From Spirosoma panaciterrae DSM 21099 (GTDB taxonomy: Bacteria; Bacteroidota; Bacteroidia; Cytophagales; Spirosomataceae): a DNA stretch of 64,000 nt. The notes under the pieces were generated by a model. The model searched no databases. It was not told the DNA's origin and saw only the letters and a list, made by a program, of their open reading frames with translations. The translations under genes and the position numbers were made by a program. Positions 59,928 to 64,000 of the stretch are shown in pieces. Location: assembly GCF_000374025.1 (NCBI RefSeq), contig NZ_KB893188.1:508-64507 (forward strand), written 5' to 3'. Each line of letters opens with the position of its first letter. Position 1 is the first letter of the stretch.

Positions 59928-62900
59928 TTAAAATGTTGCTGAAAGTTTGAATTGATAGGTGCGCGGAATAGGCACGTTACCGAAATCAATACCTCGTACG
60001 AGGTCGTTATTACCACCGGCATTGGTCTCAGGATCAAACCCTGTGTATTTATCCCACGAGTACAGGTTCCGTCCTACCACAGATACGGTCAGCCGACTGA
60101 TTGCCGGAATAAGCGCAGGAAGTGTATAGCTCAAGGCCACTTCCCGCAGTTTGGTATACGAACCAGGATCGACTCGAAACTCCTGGGTATTGTAGATGCC
60201 GAAAATATAGCCCCGCTTCAATGTTCCGCGAAGCTCCTGCTCAGCATAATCGCCCAGACCAACACCCTGGCGAGTCCGTTTATCAGCATTAAACACATCG
60301 ACGCCCTGCACAGCATCCAACAGAATATGCAGGTTCAGCTTTTTGTAAGACACATTGGTGCTGAACGAGCCCGTCCATTTGGGGTTTGGATTACCAATAA
60401 TCAGGTTCGCCGTTGGCTTCGAGGAATCAATGGTCCCATCACTGTTGTGACTGGCAGGTACATAGTCGATCGCACCATTAGCCTGCGAAATCGCCCGTTC
60501 CGACTGCGGAAAACCAGATGGGGATAAGAACAGCGAACCATCGGCATTACGAGCATAGCCCGTCCCATAGAATACCCCAACCGGCTGACCAACAATGATA
60601 TACACGGGTGTTCCTGAGGCCGATGAAGCATCGGGGCTGATGATTGGTAACCCGCCCAGATCAAGCACCTTGTTCCGATTGTGGTTATAAATCACGGTGA
60701 AGTCCCAGTTGAAATCCTTGGTTTTGATAGGGTTAGCATCCAGCACAATCTCAAACCCTTTGTTCTCCATTGCCCCTACGTTGTTTACGATGCTGGTACC
60801 GCCCGTAGTAGGTGCCAAGGTGCGATTTACAACCAGATTGGAAATTTTCTGGTGATAGGCCGTTATGCCAAGGCCAAGTCGACCATTGAGGAAAGCCAGA
60901 TCGATCCCCCCTTCGAGTTCAGCCATCCGTTCAGGTTGTACATCAGGATTAGCCAACTGCGTTCCGGGCACAACCGTGTTTTTACCCAGAAAACCCACCG
61001 GGCTGAACTGGTAGAAACGGGCGTATGAACCAATACCCGACAGGTTACCCGCTTCCCCATAACTAGCCCGTAATTTCAGGCTATTGAACCCATTGCTGAA
61101 AGACAGGTTTTTCCAGAAATCCAGATCCGATACAATAAACGAACCACTAACTTTGGGATAGTACTGATTGGTCTGGCTGGGCGAAAACTTCGAGGATTGA
61201 TCACGACGAACCGCCCCTGTAATAAAGGCCAGGTTCCGATAGCCAAATGTGGCCTGGGCAAACATTCCACTCAGGCTAAACCGATCCAGATTGTACGCCA
61301 ATCCATAAGTTGTATTGCTGGCCCCGCTCACAGTCTCGATAAAAGGAGATAGGTTCTGACCGCTGTTGTACGTATAATCGGATTGGAAGAACTGGTAGCT
61401 GTAGCCCACTGCGGCATTCAGTTTGAATTTGTCATTGAACTGACGTTCGTACTGGGCATTCAGATCGTTGTTGAACTGCACAACCTGGTTGGTGGCCGTT
61501 GCCGCAAATCCGCCTGGATACCGAGCCGCTGGCAAACCAGCAACGGCCTGATAGGGGTATGGACGGATATAGTTCTTACCAAACTGCGAGTAGGCATCAA
61601 CCCCGACAATGTAATCGACACTCAACCCTTTGATAGGCGTCAGGTTTAATTGCAGGCTGTTGATCGTCCGGCTAACGGCCTGCGAGAATTTCATATCCTC
61701 AATCGTCGACAGGGGATTTACCCGCGTAGGTTCAACGGCCTGTAAGTTCCCGGCGGCATCCCGTTGCGTAATATCGTAGATATTGTTTGTGATGTTGACC
61801 GAGTTGATCGGGCTATAAAACACGTTGCCGTTGGCTTTCTCGTTGGACAAGCTGTTGATATAGCTCAATCCTACCGATAACTTGGCCCAATTGGTCAATC
61901 GCTGATCGACGCGGGCACGCAGGTTATACCGGGTAAAGTCGGTCTGCTTGATAATACCCTGATTTTTCAGATAGCCGAACGACACATAATATTGGGTGTT
62001 GTCGCGACCGCCCGAAACAGCAATGTTATTATCCGTTCCCGTTCCCGTCTGAAAAATCTGGTCGAAATAGTTGTACCGCTGTACATCGACCAGGTTATTG
62101 GCGAGGGCTGAGTAAGCACCATCCCGGTAAATGTTTACGGTAGTGGTTCCTGGATTAGCGGCCACCTGAGCGGCTGAAATTACGCCAATCGGGTATAAAC
62201 GCAGGGAAGAAAAGCCAAACTGTTTGCCATACGTATTTACAGGCACACTTTTACGTAGCTCATTGATGTTGAACGACGTAGTAAATGTTACCTGTGGTTT
62301 ACCGCTTTGCCCGCGCTTGGTAGTAATGATCACAACACCGTTGGCCGCGCGTGAACCGTACTGAGCGGCTGCCGCAGCTCCGTTGATCACATTGAGAGAG
62401 GCAATATCATCGGGGTTCAGGTCGGCCAGACGGTTCTGCCCAACGTTGGCATTCCCCACATCATTCGCCAGCGCCAGTTGCGATACGTTGGTACTGGCAT
62501 TGCTCACGATGACCCCATCGACGACGTACAAGGGATCGGACGAGCCAACCAGCGACTTGATACCGCGTAAACGAATGCTGATACCCCCTGCCGGATCGCC
62601 TGAGTTTTGGGTAATCTGCGCACCTGGCATTTTCCCTTGTAGGGAGTTGATCAGGTTACCCGAGCCCGACTGCTGAATATCGGTCGCTTTAATGGTGCTG
62701 ATGGCATTACCCAGTTCACGCTTGGGAGCCGATAAGGTAGAGCCTGTTACGACAACCTCATCCAGATTAGTAGGAGCGGCTACCATATCCGCATCCACCG
62801 TTACTTCAGTGGCATTTCCGAGGGTAATATCCTTACGTAGGGTTTCATACCCAATAATCGTAAACGCAACAGTAATAGGACCAGGTTTAAGGGTTACGGG

Positions 62901-63119
62901 CAGGGAGTAATTTCCTTCAGCATCGGTGGTAGTTCCGACTGTTGTACCAACGATCACAACGGTTGCTCCCGGAAGAGCCAGTTTATCAGGGTCAGTAACG
63001 CGGCCCCTGAGCGTATAGCGGGTGCTTTGTGCCAACACGCTTGTACAAAGCATTAAGGCTAAACAGAACATCCATAGCGAATGGATTGGTCTGTTAACCA
63101 GTACGTACCTGTTTGTCAT
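59928..63119 (-). CDS. SusC/RagA family TonB-linked outer membrane transporter
   Basis: The 1063-aa product has a signal peptide ending SVLAQ, a carboxypeptidase-like N-domain (LRGRVTDPDKLALPGATVVI), the plug with the SusC signature (NVINGAAAAAQYGSRAANGVVIITTKRG) and a long beta-barrel ending in FKLSATF. It imports oligomers too large for porins, powered by TonB. susD follows 3 nt later. Extra in-frame Met17 would also give a signal peptide; the upstream Met is used. Divergent to the S9 peptidase gene. Confidence 0.94.
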   Translation of the reverse strand: MTNRYVLVNRPIHSLWMFCLALMLCTSVLAQSTRYTLRGRVTDPDKLALPGATVVIVGTTVGTTTDAEGNYSLPVTLKPGPITVAFTIIGYETLRKDITLGNATEVTVDADMVAAPTNLDEVVVTGSTLSAPKRELGNAISTIKATDIQQSGSGNLINSLQGKMPGAQITQNSGDPAGGISIRLRGIKSLVGSSDPLYVVDGVIVSNASTNVSQLALANDVGNANVGQNRLADLNPDDIASLNVINGAAAAAQYGSRAANGVVIITTKRGQSGKPQVTFTTSFNINELRKSVPVNTYGKQFGFSSLRLYPIGVISAAQVAANPGTTTVNIYRDGAYSALANNLVDVQRYNYFDQIFQTGTGTDNNIAVSGGRDNTQYYVSFGYLKNQGIIKQTDFTRYNLRARVDQRLTNWAKLSVGLSYINSLSNEKANGNVFYSPINSVNITNNIYDITQRDAAGNLQAVEPTRVNPLSTIEDMKFSQAVSRTINSLQLNLTPIKGLSVDYIVGVDAYSQFGKNYIRPYPYQAVAGLPAARYPGGFAATATNQVVQFNNDLNAQYERQFNDKFKLNAAVGYSYQFFQSDYTYNSGQNLSPFIETVSGASNTTYGLAYNLDRFSLSGMFAQATFGYRNLAFITGAVRRDQSSKFSPSQTNQYYPKVSGSFIVSDLDFWKNLSFSNGFNSLKLRASYGEAGNLSGIGSYARFYQFSPVGFLGKNTVVPGTQLANPDVQPERMAELEGGIDLAFLNGRLGLGITAYHQKISNLVVNRTLAPTTGGTSIVNNVGAMENKGFEIVLDANPIKTKDFNWDFTVIYNHNRNKVLDLGGLPIISPDASSASGTPVYIIVGQPVGVFYGTGYARNADGSLFLSPSGFPQSERAISQANGAIDYVPASHNSDGTIDSSKPTANLIIGNPNPKWTGSFSTNVSYKKLNLHILLDAVQGVDVFNADKRTRQGVGLGDYAEQELRGTLKRGYIFGIYNTQEFRVDPGSYTKLREVALSYTLPALIPAISRLTVSVVGRNLYSWDKYTGFDPETNAGGNNDLVRGIDFGNVPIPRTYQFKLSATF

Positions 63120-63221
63120 AGGTCAGTAGGTAGTTTGTTATGGAAATAAAAATAAACGGTTAATTAATGGTGAAATATACTTATAAATGATTGCCTAAAG
63201 ACACCGACAGCGCGGGAATCA

Positions 63222-63257
63222 TTGCACCAACCCGAAAAGCCTTTTTTTGTAAATTTG
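63222..63257 (+). promoter_or_regulatory. Candidate promoter of the S9 peptidase gene
   Basis: TTG at 63222-63224 and TAAATTTG at 63250-63257 (28-nt start-to-start, slightly long), 31 nt before the start codon. Confidence 0.45.
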
Positions 63258-63287
63258 AATCTTCGATAAGTCATACTCATTTCTTCA

Positions 63288-64000
63288 ATGAACAACCGTA
63301 ATCGACTCGGGCTACTTTTTGGAGCTGCTATCCTAAGTATACTTCTAAATCTGGAGCAGGTAGCAGCACAGTCCCGACAGCGCTATGCCAATCTTCAACA
63401 AGCCCTGTTTTCGGGTGGTCAATTAACTGGGTCGCCTGGCCCCCGCTCCGTAAACTGGATTGAAGGCGGCAGCAAGTTTTCGTTTATCGATGGGCAGAAC
63501 ACCATCAAGACCTTTTCGCCCAAAGACCAGAAAGAAGAGGTCATCTTTGATGGCGCTCAACTGAAATTCCCCAATTCTGACCGCCCGTTTGCGTACGGAT
63601 CGTTTCAGTGGTCGAAAGACTCGAAGAATATCCTGTTTCAGAGCAACTTCCGCCCCGTTTATCGGCGTTCAGGCATTTCAGACTACTATGTGTATTCGGT
63701 AGCCGATAAAAGCCTGAAGTTGGTGGCTAAAGATGCCCAAACGGCCGAACTGTCGCCCGATGGACAGAAAATTGGTTACGAGCGCGGTGGTAATCTGTTT
63801 GTGTTCGATTTTGCTACCCAACAGGAAACCCAGCTTACCGACGATGCCAAACCAGCTTTTTTCAATGGTCGTTTCGGTTGGGTGTATGAGGAAGAATTTG
63901 GCCTGGCTCAGGCCTGGGAATGGTCGCCCGATAGTAAGTTCATTGCGTTCTGGCAGTCGGATGAGCGGCAGGTTCCTATGTATCGGCTGACCGATTACAA
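63288..64000 (+). CDS. S9 family (DPP-IV-like) peptidase, 5' part; continues past the window
   Basis: The visible 237 codons start with a signal peptide (MNNRNRLGLLFGAAILSILL, then NLEQVAAQ) and cover part of the DPP-IV beta-propeller. GWVYEEEFGLAQAWEWSPD, with the Glu pair that binds substrate N-termini in DPP-IV, is followed by IAFWQSDE. The catalytic alpha/beta-hydrolase domain lies beyond base 64000. The enzyme probably removes X-Pro dipeptides from peptides in the periplasm. It is divergent from susC, perhaps working on peptides taken up by that system; this link is inference. Confidence 0.9.
   Translation, partial: MNNRNRLGLLFGAAILSILLNLEQVAAQSRQRYANLQQALFSGGQLTGSPGPRSVNWIEGGSKFSFIDGQNTIKTFSPKDQKEEVIFDGAQLKFPNSDRPFAYGSFQWSKDSKNILFQSNFRPVYRRSGISDYYVYSVADKSLKLVAKDAQTAELSPDGQKIGYERGGNLFVFDFATQQETQLTDDAKPAFFNGRFGWVYEEEFGLAQAWEWSPDSKFIAFWQSDERQVPMYRLTDY

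Overview
The window looks like a chromosomal segment of a Bacteroidota bacterium, most likely of the Cytophagales/Spirosoma kind (lineage is inference). The signs are a type B T9SS C-terminal sorting domain, a SusC/SusD pair, Bacteroidota-type promoters (TTG, about 20 nt, then TAnnTTTG), a GH97 glycosidase, a DPP-IV-like S9 peptidase and many exported lipoproteins. Most genes look moderately GC-rich. Two stretches are clearly more AT-rich: about 21.4-22.7 kb and about 27.5-36.9 kb (with gaps). All calls come from reading sequence by eye; no database search was run.

Layout. 0-14.9 kb is mostly housekeeping and metabolic: end of a secreted adhesin-like protein, yebC, lysA, a PhoD-like phosphatase, an amino-sugar-phosphate isomerase, a purine permease, an exported MTA/SAH nucleosidase, a class 3 lipase, a TetR regulator with a Tet(X)-like flavin monooxygenase, and a minus-strand methionine operon (metY-metX-SGNH hydrolase) headed by a SAM-I riboswitch. 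14.5-26.3 kb holds a DUF721 protein, a deacetylase/glycosyltransferase pair, an Na+/H+ antiporter, a Kir channel, an LD-carboxypeptidase, an SDR, an AT-rich HicAB-like pair, an M20 amidohydrolase and a GH97 enzyme.

26.3-47.2 kb is the most interesting part: a peptide natural product (RiPP/bacteriocin) locus. It has an XRE regulator, a LytTR response regulator and LytS-type kinase, a 52-aa class I lanthipeptide-like precursor, a receiver-like protein without the phospho-Asp, a full-length LanB dehydratase, a run of tiny genes including four double-glycine leader peptides (two clearly paralogous), a VanZ-like protein and a CPBP protease that could serve immunity, an ABC ATPase, an ABC permease fused to an M1 aminopeptidase, and an export set (HlyD, C39-peptidase ABC transporter, TolC). 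No LanC cyclase is visible. Two promoters 8 kb apart, for the lanthipeptide-like precursor and for the ABC/M1 operon, share one architecture: three GTCGAA-type boxes at 21-22 bp period, 11 bp to a -33 TTG, 24 bp to TACTTTTG. A third triple array lies between the XRE and LytTR genes. Three small genes after lanB share a second, different promoter box. I infer a LytTR-controlled regulon.

47.2-64 kb holds thrA (fused aspartokinase/homoserine dehydrogenase), a DUF433/DUF5615 toxin-antitoxin-like pair, a retropepsin-like protease, a McrB-like ATPase with no McrC, a medium-chain dehydrogenase lacking its structural-zinc cysteines, a run of lipoproteins, a Gfo/Idh/MocA oxidoreductase, susD and susC, and the start of an S9 peptidase. 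Long, often perfect, intergenic inverted repeats recur at gene ends. I saw no tRNA, rRNA or CRISPR array.
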